Part shown: positions 23,401-33,990 of the stretch, piece by piece
Position numbering within the stretch: position 1 is the stretch's first letter
How the letters are laid out: the number at the start of each line of letters is the position of its first letter
Source: Perkinsus marinus ATCC 50983
Taxonomy: Eukaryota; Perkinsozoa; Perkinsida; Perkinsidae
Assembly: GCF_000006405.1 (NCBI RefSeq)
Contig: NW_003208915.1
Span: forward strand, 22,399-86,398
Reading direction: 5' to 3'
Length of the DNA stretch: 64,000 nt
The notes under the pieces: generated by a model
Databases searched by the model: none
Seen by the model: the letters and a program-made list of their open reading frames with translations, nothing else
What the model was told of the DNA's origin: nothing
Position numbers and translations under genes: made by a program

Positions 23401-24392
23401 GTCGGCTCGGGTCTACCTCTCCGTGTGGGCCCCCGATCTCCAGTGTAGTGATGGAGGATTGATGATCACGTAGTACCTTGACGCATGTTCGATCCCCGGT
23501 GACGGCAAGTCCCCCCTACTACCATCTGACACTGTGGGCCACCCTTCTTCCCACTACCACCACCTGCTGCTGCGGCGGCGGCCTGGACCAAATCCCAAAC
23601 CCTTATTTCGAAGTCTTCGCTGACCGAGGCAAGTCTGGCCTGGCTGGGGAGAAACCGTACGTGTGACACTGGAGCGTTGTGGCCCCGCAAGTGGTGGGTG
23701 CCTGAGGGGAGTCCGATACTACCGTGGGGGCCAAGGCTCAGACCCTACAGAAATAGCCGGGGATATCCCACACCTTAACGCTGTTGTCGACGCCACCAGT
23801 GACCAACAGCCCTCCAGAGGTGTCGAAGTCCATACAGGTGACCACACTTTGTGAGGAGGCCCAACTCCTAAGCAACTGGGCCTGGAGCTTGAGACCACTA
23901 CTGTCCGAAGTGGTCCTCCTGATGAGCCAATGACGTAGGAGCTGGGACCGGCCCGCTGTGATGATCATGGCCACCACCTCCCCACCGGGTCCTAAAAGAC
24001 ATCCATTACCAATCGTATACATCACAACACCAGGCACGGTATGTCCGTAATACTCGGACGACTATTACCCTGGGCCTCGGCCCGACGCAGGGCGGCGTCC
24101 TTGGTGTCATAGACAGCAAATGTGGTGATACCATCATTTTCCACTTCAATTTCGCATTCAACTTCCCCGCTGGCCGGGTCCACTACGCGTACCTAACAGT
24201 AGCCCTCAATACCCCCCTATCACCCAGTACTACCCCTTCCGAACAGAGGGCATAGATCTTGCCCGAGCCCACACCGTGAAGAATACGGCCACCGGTGTAA
24301 AAGCTGGATATGGTACGGGACACTCTAAAGGACTCGGCCAGAGTCCCTCCAGTGAGCCCTGCTGTTGCCGGCTTGTCGGCTGTGGTCGCCAT
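20495..24392 (-). CDS. UTP13: UTP13/TBL3, U3 snoRNP WD40 protein (multi-exon)
   Basis: Start ATG at 24392 (MATTADKPATAG) and stop at 20495-20497. UTP13/TBL3 is a tandem WD40 protein of the UTP-B subcomplex, which binds nascent pre-rRNA in the nucleolus during 18S processing. The exons give a series of WD repeats, visible as VTGGVDNSVKVWD (about 23780), LASVSEDFEIRVWD (23600), AGKDQMVNFWDV, ALTGSKDQTARLWD (22540), then APNDKLIASAGQDK followed by CTGHRRGVWAVDFSP (21800-22000) and LVTGGADSKLLLWED (21350). The APNDKL...GHRRG pair is close to the TBL3 signature. The C-terminal helical Utp13 domain follows (for example YRIEGIGSFLDSF near 20740) and ends with a basic tail (AKRQRPQ). Many introns are short; those at 21391-21443 and 23477-23522 contain antisense tRNA-like box B motifs. 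Not every exon boundary was resolved. Confidence 0.85.
21391..21443 (-). other. UTP13 intron built around an antisense tRNA-like T arm
   Basis: A 53-nt GT-AG intron between codons for VWSMD and VNASSN. On the opposite (+) strand it reads an exact box B, GGTTCGAATCC, at 21416-21426, followed by 'cacgaccgtc' as in a tRNA 3' end. No matching 5' half lies within the intron. Confidence 0.6.
23477..23522 (-). other. UTP13 intron with an antisense box-B-like motif
   Basis: A 46-nt GT-AG intron between codons for CQM and VLRDHQ. On the + strand it reads 'tgttcgatccccggtgacgg', a box-B-like core (TGTTCGATCCC) followed by tRNA-3'-end-like text. The match is weaker than in the 21.4-kb intron. Confidence 0.45.
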
Positions 24393-24611
24393 TAGGAATG
24401 AAAAGCAACCTCAATAATCTCATATTATTTGCTTTCCTGGGCAGGGGTAGGCAACGACTAATTAGCTTCTCTAATCCGCGCAGGTTCTATTCCCAGGTCC
24501 GGCATTTTCTTTTCTTTCACTTCCAGGCATTCCTGGGCGGGCGAGTAATCCTGCGGGACAGTACAGGATCCTAGCCTACTAATCCATCACTATACCATCT
24601 CCTAAAACCGA

Positions 24612-24666
24612 GCAAAAAATAAAGCCAAGCCCACCGCTTCGCGGCGGGCTTGGCTTTATTTTTTGC
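24612..24666. other. Long GC-cored hairpin with A- and T-runs, terminator-shaped
   Basis: Arms of 21 bp (gcaaaaaataaagccaagccc and its complement, the last C aside) continue through one A/C mismatch and four more pairs to a 'ttc' loop. The shape, a GC stem flanked by A6 and T6, is that of a bidirectional bacterial intrinsic terminator. It lies 220 bp upstream of the UTP13 start. Its role here is unknown. Confidence 0.75.
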
Positions 24667-24784
24667 TTTCATGCTTCCAAAGCTATCCTCCATCTCGAAC
24701 TTAGTTGAAGATATTTCGTTGATATTGAATAGGGGTCCCAATGTTCGGGTCACTATACCATACTAAACCAAGGGGGGATAATTT

Positions 24785-26083
24785 GAAACTATCAGTAAAT
24801 GTCTGAAGTGTCAGTCAGACTGCATGAAAACTGCATGAACAGCGCAGGTTGCCCTACGATCAGTTTGGGCTTGTATCGTTGTTAATGGACTCCCTAAGGG
24901 AGTCTCCCTGGGATCAGTTCGCCCTTGGATGACAGTCTTCACTTGGATAACAGTTCGGGTTTCTGGTTTCCTTGGGATCAGTTCGCACTCGGATGAGAGT
25001 CTTCACTCGGATAACAGTTCGGGTTTCTGGTTTCCTTGGGATCAGTTCGCACTCGGATGACAGTCTTCACTCGGATAACAGTTCGGGTTTCTGGTTTCCT
25101 TGGGATCAGTTCGCACTTGGATGACAGTCTTCACTCGGATAACAGTTCGGGTTTCTGGTTTCCTTGGGATCAGTTCGCACTTGGATGACAGTCTTCACTC
25201 GGATAACAGTTCGGGTTTCTGGTTTCCTTGGGATCAGTTCGCCCTTGGATAACAGCCTACACTTGGATGAGAGTTCGGGTTTCGGGTTGCCCTGTCGGGT
25301 TTCGGGTGGGGTTTCGGGTTTCCCGTTCTCCGTTTTCACCCGCAATCCTTTGGTTTTTTTAATGGACTTGCAAGCTAGTTTTACCTTTAGTCAAGGATTC
25401 ACACCTGGTAATTATCTTGATGACCGTTCCCTTTGTGACTCGTGTTCTCGCTCTCATTAAGATTCAATATCTTTCTTGTCTTCTTTGTGCGTGCCCGATC
25501 TTCAATTTCGCTCGCATAATGATCGATTTTGATTTTAGCTACTATGTTGTTTTCAGTTCACTCTTAAGGCCTCTGTGACACAGAGTTCGTGTTACATAGT
25601 TTTAAATGATGGATTGGTGTTTTCTAATTTTTCATTACCAATAGCCATTGCCTATTAACGCAAGAATCTCCTTTGTCGCATATAGATCGGGGACTACTAG
25701 GTCGGGAGGTCTAGGTCAATGGGGTGGCACTGAGATTCTAGAGATTGTTTGTGAGCGCCTACCTTGGTATTTTTGGTCTTGAGGGGGTGGGATTGGAGGA
25801 CGTTGTCTCGCGGCTACCCCTGACTACTTCACCCTTTGTTGGGAGCACCATGATGGTCGATGGTTCGCTTAGTCCGCTAGCAAAGCGACCGGGGAGCTTT
25901 AGGCATCGACCGCTCCTGCTATGAGACCCCGTCGGCGTAGGTGGATGCAACATTATTCAATAACTGCTGCCTTAATGAGTACTTAAGGCCATCCGAGTTG
26001 GTTTCAGCGAAACCGTCGTTATGCGCGGTTCTTGCACTTTTCGTGCAATCTTACTGACAGTTCAGATATTTACTGACAGATTC
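24785..26083. mobile_element. Segment bounded by 62-bp inverted repeats, possible non-autonomous transposon
   Basis: 24785-24846 and the complement of 26022-26083 match at roughly 52 of 62 positions (for example 'tcagtaaat', 'tctgaa', 'tgtcagt', 'gaaaa', 'gcgca'). Inside is a 64-bp tandem array (24911-25294) and about 700 bp of unique DNA without a recognisable gene. The array motif 'acagttcgggttt' also occurs beside the MULE at 57 kb. The right end abuts the downstream side of the Gag-Pol ORF. Confidence 0.55.
24911..25294 (+). repeat. 64-bp tandem array, six copies
   Basis: Units begin 'ggatcagttcgc' at 24911, 24975, 25039, 25103, 25167 and 25231, exactly 64 bp apart. Each carries 'cagttcgggtttctggtttc'. 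After the last full copy a degenerate 'tcgggtttcgggt' tail runs to about 25330. Confidence 0.9.
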
Positions 26084-26169
26084 AGTCAGAGCCTACACTC
26101 CCCCTCCAAAAAAGGATCGTAGGGCGATCCAAAATTGTGATGAGTAAAAAAATAGCAGCAAAGAGAAGA

Positions 26170-29100
26170 TCATATCTCAACGCCAATGCGCTGGAGCAGA
26201 GCGTGTAGACTTCTGCTGATGCGACCAGTTGGATCTAATGATACCTTCGGCCCTGTGCAGCACACGTCAGAGTAAGATATATAGACGAAGTTGTCAGTTG
26301 TATCATACCAGATACCATCGGCATCCATTACCAGTCGACGGATTTTTAGTTCCTTGTTGTCGATGTTGTTGTGTTGTATTCTACCGAGGTCAATAGAGAT
26401 AATCCCTTCGATATCTTCTCCTGGGTTCCGGAAACAAATAAGATCTTCGGGAGCGAGCGACTCACAGGATTTGGCTAAGAGGTCGTCTAGCTCGGGGATG
26501 CCTAACGTGCCGTACGCCTTGATGATGTCGTCGTTAGGAGCATGGAAAAGTTGCCATAGAGGTACGGGGTTGGGGAGTACTTCACCGCGTATAGATAGGA
26601 TGGCCATAGAAGAATCTTCGCCTCGTAGCTCATGAACTGTGTAGGGACCCAGGATGCGTCGTTTTCCTAGACCGTCTACTATGATTCGGAATACCCTCTC
26701 GCCTTGTACCACAGACGGCTCTAGGCGATAGTTACCAGAGAGATTGAGAGCGCGTCCTTCCGACAGTATAGTCCTCCAGGCGGTATTCAATGAAGTAACT
26801 TCATCTTGCAATTGCCTCAAGTATGAGGCTGAATCACCATCATGTGCAGAGCTCCGAGAGCAGTCTGCCTCCAGCAAGGCCTGTAATGCGTCACGACTCC
26901 TGCCGCCGTATACAAGGTCTTCTGGAGTTATGTCTTCGTCACCGTAGGATCTAGGTGCTGTATTGTGGAACCGGCAGATCCATTGGAGGTTTTGCAACGC
27001 AAGTTGCATAGGCACGTGAGCACATAGTTTCCTCAGAGATGACTTGACGAGGGAGACAGCCTTCTCAGCTTGTCCTTGTGGTGTAGGATGATAACCGCCA
27101 CTGAGAACGGAGTCTATGCAGAGGGCCTTGTTCACGAGTTTCGTGAGCTCGGCTGTAAACGCCAGACCTCTATCAGAAACCAGATATAGGGGGCTACCAA
27201 AGCGTAGGGACCATTCGATTACGGACTTCGCAGCTGCTCGAGCGGTGGGACCTTCGACTAGACGGAGTTCTAACCAAGTAGTAAAGGAGTCGATGAGTAT
27301 GATGATGTGTGGTGATGTGATACCATCGACTGTGATGTCAGAAAAAGGCCCACAGAAGTCTATAACCAAGGTGTCGAACCTCTTAGAAAGTTGGCGTGAC
27401 CTCTGACCACCCAGCGGTACTAGGCGTAGTAGTTCTCGTCGACAAGAGAAACAGTTCTGATATAACTTGTTGATGTCACTCTTCATTTTTGGCCACCAAC
27501 ACTGCTCGCGGAGTCTGTTCTTCATATTCTGCAACGGGCAGTGAGGCCAATGTGCCTTGAGGAGTAGTTTCCATCTCAGTGTCGAGTGGCGCTCGACGGT
27601 AGGCTCGTGTGGCACATATAGACGATGAGTACCGTTAGTGTCAACAAAGTAGACGTTACCGAGATCGCTGACAGAAAATAGGTTGGTTTTGACCTTCTTC
27701 TCAGTGTTGTCGTCTTGTGAATTAACTAGACGCCTGAGCTCGATGCCGCGCCAGGTTGTGGCATCGTATCGGAGAGCGTTGGAACACTGCTCGAGGAAGC
27801 TGTGGTCATAGAGGGGTCCATCTAGAGAGCCGCGGTCATGTAATGGATCAGCAGAACCAACGAGGACAAAGACACTGCCGTTTTGAGGCGCCCCCGTGGG
27901 TAGATCCAGCGAACCTGGTAGTCTAGACAAGAAGTCAGCCCGAGTGTTGCTGTTACCAGCAAGATGGGTGATCGAAACAGTTATGTTACGGCCGCGCAAA
28001 AGCCGTTCTATGTCAGTGAATTGCTGAGTAAGCCTTTGCAACGCCAGTTTGTCATAACTACCGAGCCGAGGCTGTTTGGATCGACACCCGCTAACAGCAC
28101 TACTGTTGTCGGATAGGAAAATGATCTGATCGGCTTGCAAGCCAATCTCCACCAGCCTCAACAAACGCTTTGCCGCGTCGACTATAGCAAACATTTCTAG
28201 TCGGTTGCAGTGCCATTTCAAAGCGTCTGGGAAGCGTTTGGACTTTTCCACAACCGGTATATTGGTAGTGTTTGCAGTAGAGCATGATGTCGCCATCACC
28301 GACCAGCCGTAGCCAGTAGCAGATGCGTCGCTGGTGACAATTATGTGCTTGTAGCCGGCCCAACTCTGATGCTTGCATTGAGTAGAGAGCTCCTTTATAT
28401 TGCTCAGTAGCCGCTTGAGCTTTTCCCTATCTCTCCTATTAATGCGGAGCTCAGAATCCCAGGAGGCTCTATCAGTGGCATGACCGAATCGGCCAGACCA
28501 TGACCGAATAGAATCCACTAGCAGATCTCTTTCTGGATGCAGTGATAGAGGGTCCGTGAACTTACCACAGAGGCTGAATAAACCTCGCTTCGTAACAGCA
28601 CCATCCAACGCTGTATCGAGGCAATTGAGATCAGGGATAGCACAGGACGCTCTAAGGCGGTCAGCTTCAAAGAACCAGGAAAGGCCCAAGTGTGAAGTGG
28701 TAGTGGAAGTACTAGAAGTTAACCAAGAGGACTTTTCAGCTGGGAAAGTAATCCCTAGGCGTTCCCCTATGCGGTCAAGTAGGTTCCAAACCACTCTGAC
28801 GAGTTTCTCATCCTTAGAAGCTATCGCTATATCATCGTAGTAGCAGAGAATGATAAGGTTTGGTAGATACTGGTATCTCTCCTCGGGAAGAAGCTGGTCA
28901 GGAGGAGGGTTTCCGGTAAGAGCCATATAGATACTGTCGGTCATGTAGTCGGTGAAAGACTGGAGGGCTAGAGGCCCAAACCTCACACCAAAGCTGACCC
29001 TCCGGCACCGATACCGCTTGTTGCATGTCTTCAGAGTCAACGTCCGGTGCGGTGGGAGGTGTAATTTGTAGAACGCTTTAGCAATGTCCCTAAAGGACAG

Positions 29101-31731
29101 AGTACTGACGTCAGCGGAGAGTAGAGCCTGTGCACATTCACTAAGTGAGAGGTTGTTATAACCTGCTTCAGGATAGCCTTGGTTGACTGACCTGCAGTCT
29201 GCACAGGGTCTCACCCTATGCCCCAGATGGTTTGGCTGACTCACAGGAAACACACATATATAGGACTCGTCGTGGGTGATGTCGTCGTCGTCTTCTAACC
29301 ACCATTTATTATCAACATACCGTGAGACTTCCTCTCTGAAGCATGCCTGAGAGCTCTTATCGAGGCGCTTAAGCAAGGCAGTGGAGAAATCTCGGCTTTT
29401 GATAGTATGTGGCATTGGCGACGATACATCATCGTCCCAATCTATCTCATAAACGTGCGTTTGACCAGGGCAGTCCTTGTGCTCACCGGGCCCCAAGGGC
29501 CTCACTCTCGTCTTGTATGTGTTACCGTTAGGGATGTGTCGCCAGTCTCGTAGGCGTTCGAGTAAGTAGTTGAAGCCACGATCTACCATGACGTCGATGT
29601 TGATGTCCAAGTCTATAGCACTACCGGAGATTTTTGGTACGGGGATGCTGTACTTAATGAAGTCGTTTGTAGTAGGAGTCGTCGTCGCTGTCAACGAACC
29701 ACCTTTTTTCGAGCGGGTCCGCTCGATCGAGTGTGTTGTATCTTCAGCAGGACATGTCGTGTCCGTCACCAGAGCTCCATCTTCCGGGTAATTGTCGGTC
29801 AGGATGTCTGGTTCTTCAGAGACTCTTCTTGAGCTATATAGACTTGGGGGTCGGGGCTCGTCGATCAAGTTGTTGTACTTGTCGGCAAGTCCTTCGCTCC
29901 ATAAAAAATAGTTGCATAGTCTTTCGGTAGGTTTGCAGCCGAACTGCTCACAGAGTGACAACGTGTTGGTTTCTTCTGTTGTGTTGGTTTCCTGCTCGCT
30001 GTCCTGATGTAGGTTGATGAGACGATAGCCGAGATCTTGAAGAGCTGGTCGACCGATGAGGACCGATAGATTGTTAGGGAGCCGGTTCCGCTCTGCAATG
30101 ACATAGAACGGAACGATAATTATGGGTCCTTTCGGACTCTTCATCTTAACCGAGACACACCGAGTTAGGTCCACTCTCCCACCGAGGCTGTTCACGTCGA
30201 TCGCTGCTGCAACTTCAGTGAAGCCTGGTAGTTTTTTTGAGAGTAAATCTTCTGTTATTAGGTTGAGTGTAGAAGCTGTATCGAAGAGGGCGTCGAGAAC
30301 AAGGAACTCGCCGGAAGGAGTACATATCTCGACAGAACCAATTTCAATAGCAGAACCAGTAGAAGAGATAGCATAGTTCGTCTCGGACGTCTTCACAGGA
30401 GGAGTCTTCGAGTCAGCATTTCCGGTACCTCTCTCCGTCGGTCCTATCGCCGAGTCTTGTCCCTTTAGCTTGGGACAGTCCCGCTTGAAGTGACCTTTTT
30501 CTTTGCAGTACCGACAGAGTGATTCTTCAGGAGAAGTAAAAGCTCCGGTCTGTCCATGTTGGCTTTTGGACTGCGAAGTGTGGGATCTGCTCAGGGTTGG
30601 AGCATCCGGAGAATCACCGGCCTTATGGCTTTGATGCACGAATCTACATTTCTCGCCGTACTTGCAACGACCGGTCTTCACGAAGAATTGGCATGTTGTG
30701 GTTGATGTCGAAGTAGAGGAGTCACGCTTTGATTTATGATGGATGTTGTTTTGTGAGCTTGAGCTAGGTGCGGTTGGTTTGCCCAATAGTTGGTCCAATG
30801 TAAGAGGATGATGTGTAAGTCTCCATGTTTGTAAGATGTTATCGAACGCTCGGATATCATCGGAAAGTTTAAGAGATGGAAAGAGAGTGGATCGCAAAGA
30901 GAGATCTCTTGCAAAAGCTGGGAACTTATGGAGAGATGCTAGTAGTCGATCGCGACGTAGTTTCCAGCTTAATGCTCCCGGTTGATTCTTGACCAACTCA
31001 GAGAAGAGGCGCCGCTCCGTGGCACAGAACGATGACCAGCAGTCGAACTTGTAGACGTCTAAATTCACCCAGTGGGAGACATATGTAGAGCTGTCTGCTG
31101 GGATGAACTCGGACTCGAGATAGCTGAGTATCAGGCTGAAAACATCGGCACAATCTTGCAACCAGTGCTCAAGGCTGAGCTTCATACCGGCCTTCTTGGC
31201 ATCTGTACAATCCGTGAGAGATATATCTATGGTAGTCCAAGCCGTCAACCGAGATATGTTGGCTAGGCAAATCTCAAAAACATGCTGTGCTTGTGCTTTG
31301 GGGAGAACGGCGACCAGTATGGCAATTCTAAGAGGGAAGGACAGCTTCGCCAATGACATGCGATGGAGTATGCGCGTCAATAATGGCTCTGACCACTGCT
31401 CTTTAGCAAACCCCCACTCCTTGAGCCAGGTCTTGACGTCTAGTGTCAAGGCTTTCCCCTTGGGCGACATTAGGGTAAGTCCAGTCACATTACCATATAA
31501 GCCGAAAGTTCCAACGCCCAGAATAGTGAGACTTGCTGTTGTTGGTTGCCGTAGCTTCCTGAGTTCAGCCTCAGACAGCGCATTTTTGCTCTGTTCAACA
31601 TCACGGTCGTTGTTGATGGCCGTGACCACATTGTTCAAAAACCGATAGGATGATGCACCATTTGGTGGCCAATCCTTGGCCGATTCACGTTCTTGGTCGG
31701 AATCCAACTCTGACTCGATTTTACCGCTCAT
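26170..31731 (-). CDS. Ty3-like retrotransposon Gag-Pol polyprotein, single ORF of 1853 aa
   Basis: An uninterrupted ORF with this domain order: Gag-like helical region (1-330), a CCCH zinc finger (residues 347-366, CQFFVKTGRCKYGEKC then FVH), a CCHC knuckle (406-419, CRYCKEKGHFKRDC), aspartic protease (LFDTAS at 482), a 250-residue linker, reverse transcriptase (catalytic Asp 882 in FRDIAKAFY; YYDD at 964-967), RNase H (TSDAS 1133, LSDNSS 1207), an HHCC-type zinc region (about 1380-1430) and a DDE integrase (D1458, D1520 in SDRG, E1556 in QAEKAV). PR-RT-RH-INT is the Ty3/gypsy order. YYDD replaces the commoner YIDD. The absence of stops suggests a young copy. A purine-rich tract (ggagggggag on the minus strand, near 26098-26108) lies just past the stop where a polypurine tract is expected. 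I did not find a direct LTR pair. Confidence 0.9.
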   Translation of the reverse strand: MSGKIESELDSDQERESAKDWPPNGASSYRFLNNVVTAINNDRDVEQSKNALSEAELRKLRQPTTASLTILGVGTFGLYGNVTGLTLMSPKGKALTLDVKTWLKEWGFAKEQWSEPLLTRILHRMSLAKLSFPLRIAILVAVLPKAQAQHVFEICLANISRLTAWTTIDISLTDCTDAKKAGMKLSLEHWLQDCADVFSLILSYLESEFIPADSSTYVSHWVNLDVYKFDCWSSFCATERRLFSELVKNQPGALSWKLRRDRLLASLHKFPAFARDLSLRSTLFPSLKLSDDIRAFDNILQTWRLTHHPLTLDQLLGKPTAPSSSSQNNIHHKSKRDSSTSTSTTTCQFFVKTGRCKYGEKCRFVHQSHKAGDSPDAPTLSRSHTSQSKSQHGQTGAFTSPEESLCRYCKEKGHFKRDCPKLKGQDSAIGPTERGTGNADSKTPPVKTSETNYAISSTGSAIEIGSVEICTPSGEFLVLDALFDTASTLNLITEDLLSKKLPGFTEVAAAIDVNSLGGRVDLTRCVSVKMKSPKGPIIIVPFYVIAERNRLPNNLSVLIGRPALQDLGYRLINLHQDSEQETNTTEETNTLSLCEQFGCKPTERLCNYFLWSEGLADKYNNLIDEPRPPSLYSSRRVSEEPDILTDNYPEDGALVTDTTCPAEDTTHSIERTRSKKGGSLTATTTPTTNDFIKYSIPVPKISGSAIDLDINIDVMVDRGFNYLLERLRDWRHIPNGNTYKTRVRPLGPGEHKDCPGQTHVYEIDWDDDVSSPMPHTIKSRDFSTALLKRLDKSSQACFREEVSRYVDNKWWLEDDDDITHDESYICVFPVSQPNHLGHRVRPCADCRSVNQGYPEAGYNNLSLSECAQALLSADVSTLSFRDIAKAFYKLHLPPHRTLTLKTCNKRYRCRRVSFGVRFGPLALQSFTDYMTDSIYMALTGNPPPDQLLPEERYQYLPNLIILCYYDDIAIASKDEKLVRVVWNLLDRIGERLGITFPAEKSSWLTSSTSTTTSHLGLSWFFEADRLRASCAIPDLNCLDTALDGAVTKRGLFSLCGKFTDPLSLHPERDLLVDSIRSWSGRFGHATDRASWDSELRINRRDREKLKRLLSNIKELSTQCKHQSWAGYKHIIVTSDASATGYGWSVMATSCSTANTTNIPVVEKSKRFPDALKWHCNRLEMFAIVDAAKRLLRLVEIGLQADQIIFLSDNSSAVSGCRSKQPRLGSYDKLALQRLTQQFTDIERLLRGRNITVSITHLAGNSNTRADFLSRLPGSLDLPTGAPQNGSVFVLVGSADPLHDRGSLDGPLYDHSFLEQCSNALRYDATTWRGIELRRLVNSQDDNTEKKVKTNLFSVSDLGNVYFVDTNGTHRLYVPHEPTVERHSTLRWKLLLKAHWPHCPLQNMKNRLREQCWWPKMKSDINKLYQNCFSCRRELLRLVPLGGQRSRQLSKRFDTLVIDFCGPFSDITVDGITSPHIIILIDSFTTWLELRLVEGPTARAAAKSVIEWSLRFGSPLYLVSDRGLAFTAELTKLVNKALCIDSVLSGGYHPTPQGQAEKAVSLVKSSLRKLCAHVPMQLALQNLQWICRFHNTAPRSYGDEDITPEDLVYGGRSRDALQALLEADCSRSSAHDGDSASYLRQLQDEVTSLNTAWRTILSEGRALNLSGNYRLEPSVVQGERVFRIIVDGLGKRRILGPYTVHELRGEDSSMAILSIRGEVLPNPVPLWQLFHAPNDDIIKAYGTLGIPELDDLLAKSCESLAPEDLICFRNPGEDIEGIISIDLGRIQHNNIDNKELKIRRLVMDADGIWYDTTDNFVYISYSDVCCTGPKVSLDPTGRISRSLHALLQRIGVEI

Positions 31732-31867
31732 AATTCAACAGGATTGTGTTTAAGGGCAAGGTAGAGCAAACTTGATGTGTGTTCATTGCCATTAAGATAA
31801 GGGATTAGTAAGTGAGTGTAAGAGTGCAAGAGTGTTGGCTACTCGTTTGGGCGGCGCAAACAAACCG

Positions 31868-33025
31868 TGTCACTAAACTTTGTGTCCTAAATCACTAAAT
31901 TAGACGCGCGCGCCCCTGTAATCGATTTATGCGCGCCTAAGGTTAAGGAAAAGAACATCCTTCACACCGTTTCCAGGTGGATGGATAGACAAACATATAA
32001 CTCGACTAACCGCTATTATTATATGCGGTGCAGGCCTTTCCCGCATGAGGTATGATGTTGCTATTACTACCCGCTACCGCTGGATTCCCCTCCGTCAACG
32101 TACGTGATATCTTTTGACGAGAAGAGAGAGAGATACGCCTACGTCGGAGAGACTGCTCAAACCTTCCTCCACGCGAACGGTATCAACGCAAACTGGCTGA
32201 ACAGTTGTTCGATTAAGTGGGTGAAAAATCTCGCGTGTCAAGACTTGAGACGGAGGTTATATCAACTGCTATTACTTGCCAGGTTCCACAAAGATCCGAC
32301 AGGGTTAACGACACGTCAGAGAAAAAGTCTTCGAGAGGTCTGGCATCGGTACTCAGTCTTCATTTTACCTACCGTGCTTCTTCCGCCGGAGAAATGCATT
32401 GTCGTGGATGCCAAGAAACTTTGATCATCTAATAATCAGGGGCTTAGGACCGATTACTTCTCTGTCAACCCGCAAACCAACAACTCAACTCGTAATGCGT
32501 CGATGAATTCACTTTCCACTCAATAATTCAGGTCAAAAGTTTCGCTGACAAGTCCCCAAGTTGAGCAATCAAGTGCAAGTACATCAAACATTCCACCACT
32601 CCTGTGGTCGACCGAAGCTCGAGAAGCCCATCAGCATCATTAATAAGTGATCTTCGATGAGTCATACTGTTCGAAGTATAGTGATCTGCATGGTGAATGA
32701 TATAGTGTTGGGTTTTGCAGCTCAAGAAAAACTTGGAAGGTAAATCAAAATGTAGCTCACAAAACGAGTGTCGAGTTTGTCCAATGAGACATGGACTTGA
32801 GATAGATCCGCCTGGCCCGCTGAACCCTCTTCGTTGGCTTACTTCCCTTCGGGTTTTTGGTTCATCTGTTTCTCTTCGGGTTTCTGGCTCATCTGTTCCC
32901 CTTCGGTTTTTGGTTCACTTGTTTCCCTTCGGTCTCTAACTCCGTTGAAACGAAGTCGCGCTATATATGGACTTATAAGGGCGCGCGCTGAAATTTAGTG
33001 ATTTAGGACACAAAGTTTAGTGACA
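31868..33025. mobile_element. Segment bounded by near-perfect 46-bp inverted repeats
   Basis: 31868-31914 and the complement of 32980-33025 are nearly identical (both begin 'tgtcactaaactttgtgtcc' and end in a GCGCGCGCC run). Weaker similarity continues outward ('tactcg' beside both). Inside are two overlapping plus-strand ORFs (32104-32424, 106 codons, and 32217-32432) without a recognisable domain, and 'ttcgggttttt/ctggt' repeats at 32845-32930 like those near the MULE. It lies just upstream of the Gag-Pol start, so part could be the element's 5' region. Confidence 0.5.
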
Positions 33026-33900
33026 GTGTTTGGACACGCCCGTTTGGGCGAGTACACAACTACCAGCCTTAACTGGTGATCGGCCAGAGGGATCCATTCA
33101 CGGTGAATGATTTACCGGACTTCTTTGCAAATGCACCTGTACCTTCCACGAAGTACCTGCCCTTCCTGAGGGTCTCGTCAATTCAACGACCCCAGCTGCT
33201 AGTACCCCCTAAGGGGGTCCCCTTTCCACTCCTGTGACAGGAGTCCTATCGTAGTGGAGAATGACACAGTGGATATCGATCAGTACCCTTCCTCTCGTGC
33301 CGCATTCCCATTGTCTGACGGCGGAGTTCCCGGGCTTTCGGAGAAAAGGATGGCAAAAGATGATGAAGATCGCTGGTGCCACCAGCGAGCCTGGTGATAC
33401 TTATATCACGACCACTGGTCGTCGACCAGCGAATGCGCGTGGCGGTATCTACCCAGGCCTAAGCCCAGCTCTCTACTTGTCTCTCGTATGCTCGCTCTCA
33501 CAAGCCTTTTCATCTTCAACTCTAATCCTCTTACACTTACTTGTATGCTCTGGGTCCAGAGAGAAAGGAGTTCTCTACAGGAAAAGCTATGTCCGAGATG
33601 CGAGGTCCTCGCAGCGAGGAATCTCTGATGGAGCAGAAAGAAATTGTCTGACGGCGACCACAGTGTTTAGTGGTGTCCGAAACTGGATGGGTAGCGAGAA
33701 ACTCCAGGTTTCGGTCCAAGGAGACTCAGAATGGCGAAGCGAGATATAGCAGGTGTTAGCAAGTAGGCTCCTGCATAAGTCCGCTGTCAACGGAAATGCC
33801 ATAGTCTTATGATTCACTTCGATCTTGAGTGCTTAATAAACAATCAACATCGAAGCGAATAATAGTGAATCAATAAACACTGTTTATTGAGCAGCTATGT
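33026..33900. repeat. Second island of short odd-centred palindromes
   Basis: Perfect palindromes with one central base: 33204-33218 (7-bp arms), 33228-33244 (8), 33370-33388 (9), 33415-33429 (7), and overlapping ones in 33601-33619 (6 and 5). Another, 33394-33409, has 6-bp arms and a 4-nt loop. A 162-codon ORF (33261-33749) spans the island but has no recognisable domain. Confidence 0.65.
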
Positions 33901-33904
33901 TTAA

Positions 33905-33990
33905 CTCTCCTCTTTTCTCTCTTCCTTTTTCCTCCTTTTTCCTTTTCCTTCCTTTCTCCTTTTTTTTCTTTTTTCTTTTCCCCCCTCCCT
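33905..33990 (+). repeat. 86-nt uninterrupted pyrimidine tract
   Basis: Only C and T from 33905 to 33990, followed by a tract ending 'ttttcccccag', a possible strong 3' splice site. It could be the polypyrimidine tract of an intron in an unrecognised plus-strand gene, or a simple repeat. Confidence 0.6.

Noticed and set aside
26170-31731. Integrated virus rather than a retrotransposon
   Set aside because: No envelope-like or capsid-structured extra ORF; domain order and single ORF fit a Ty3-like element.
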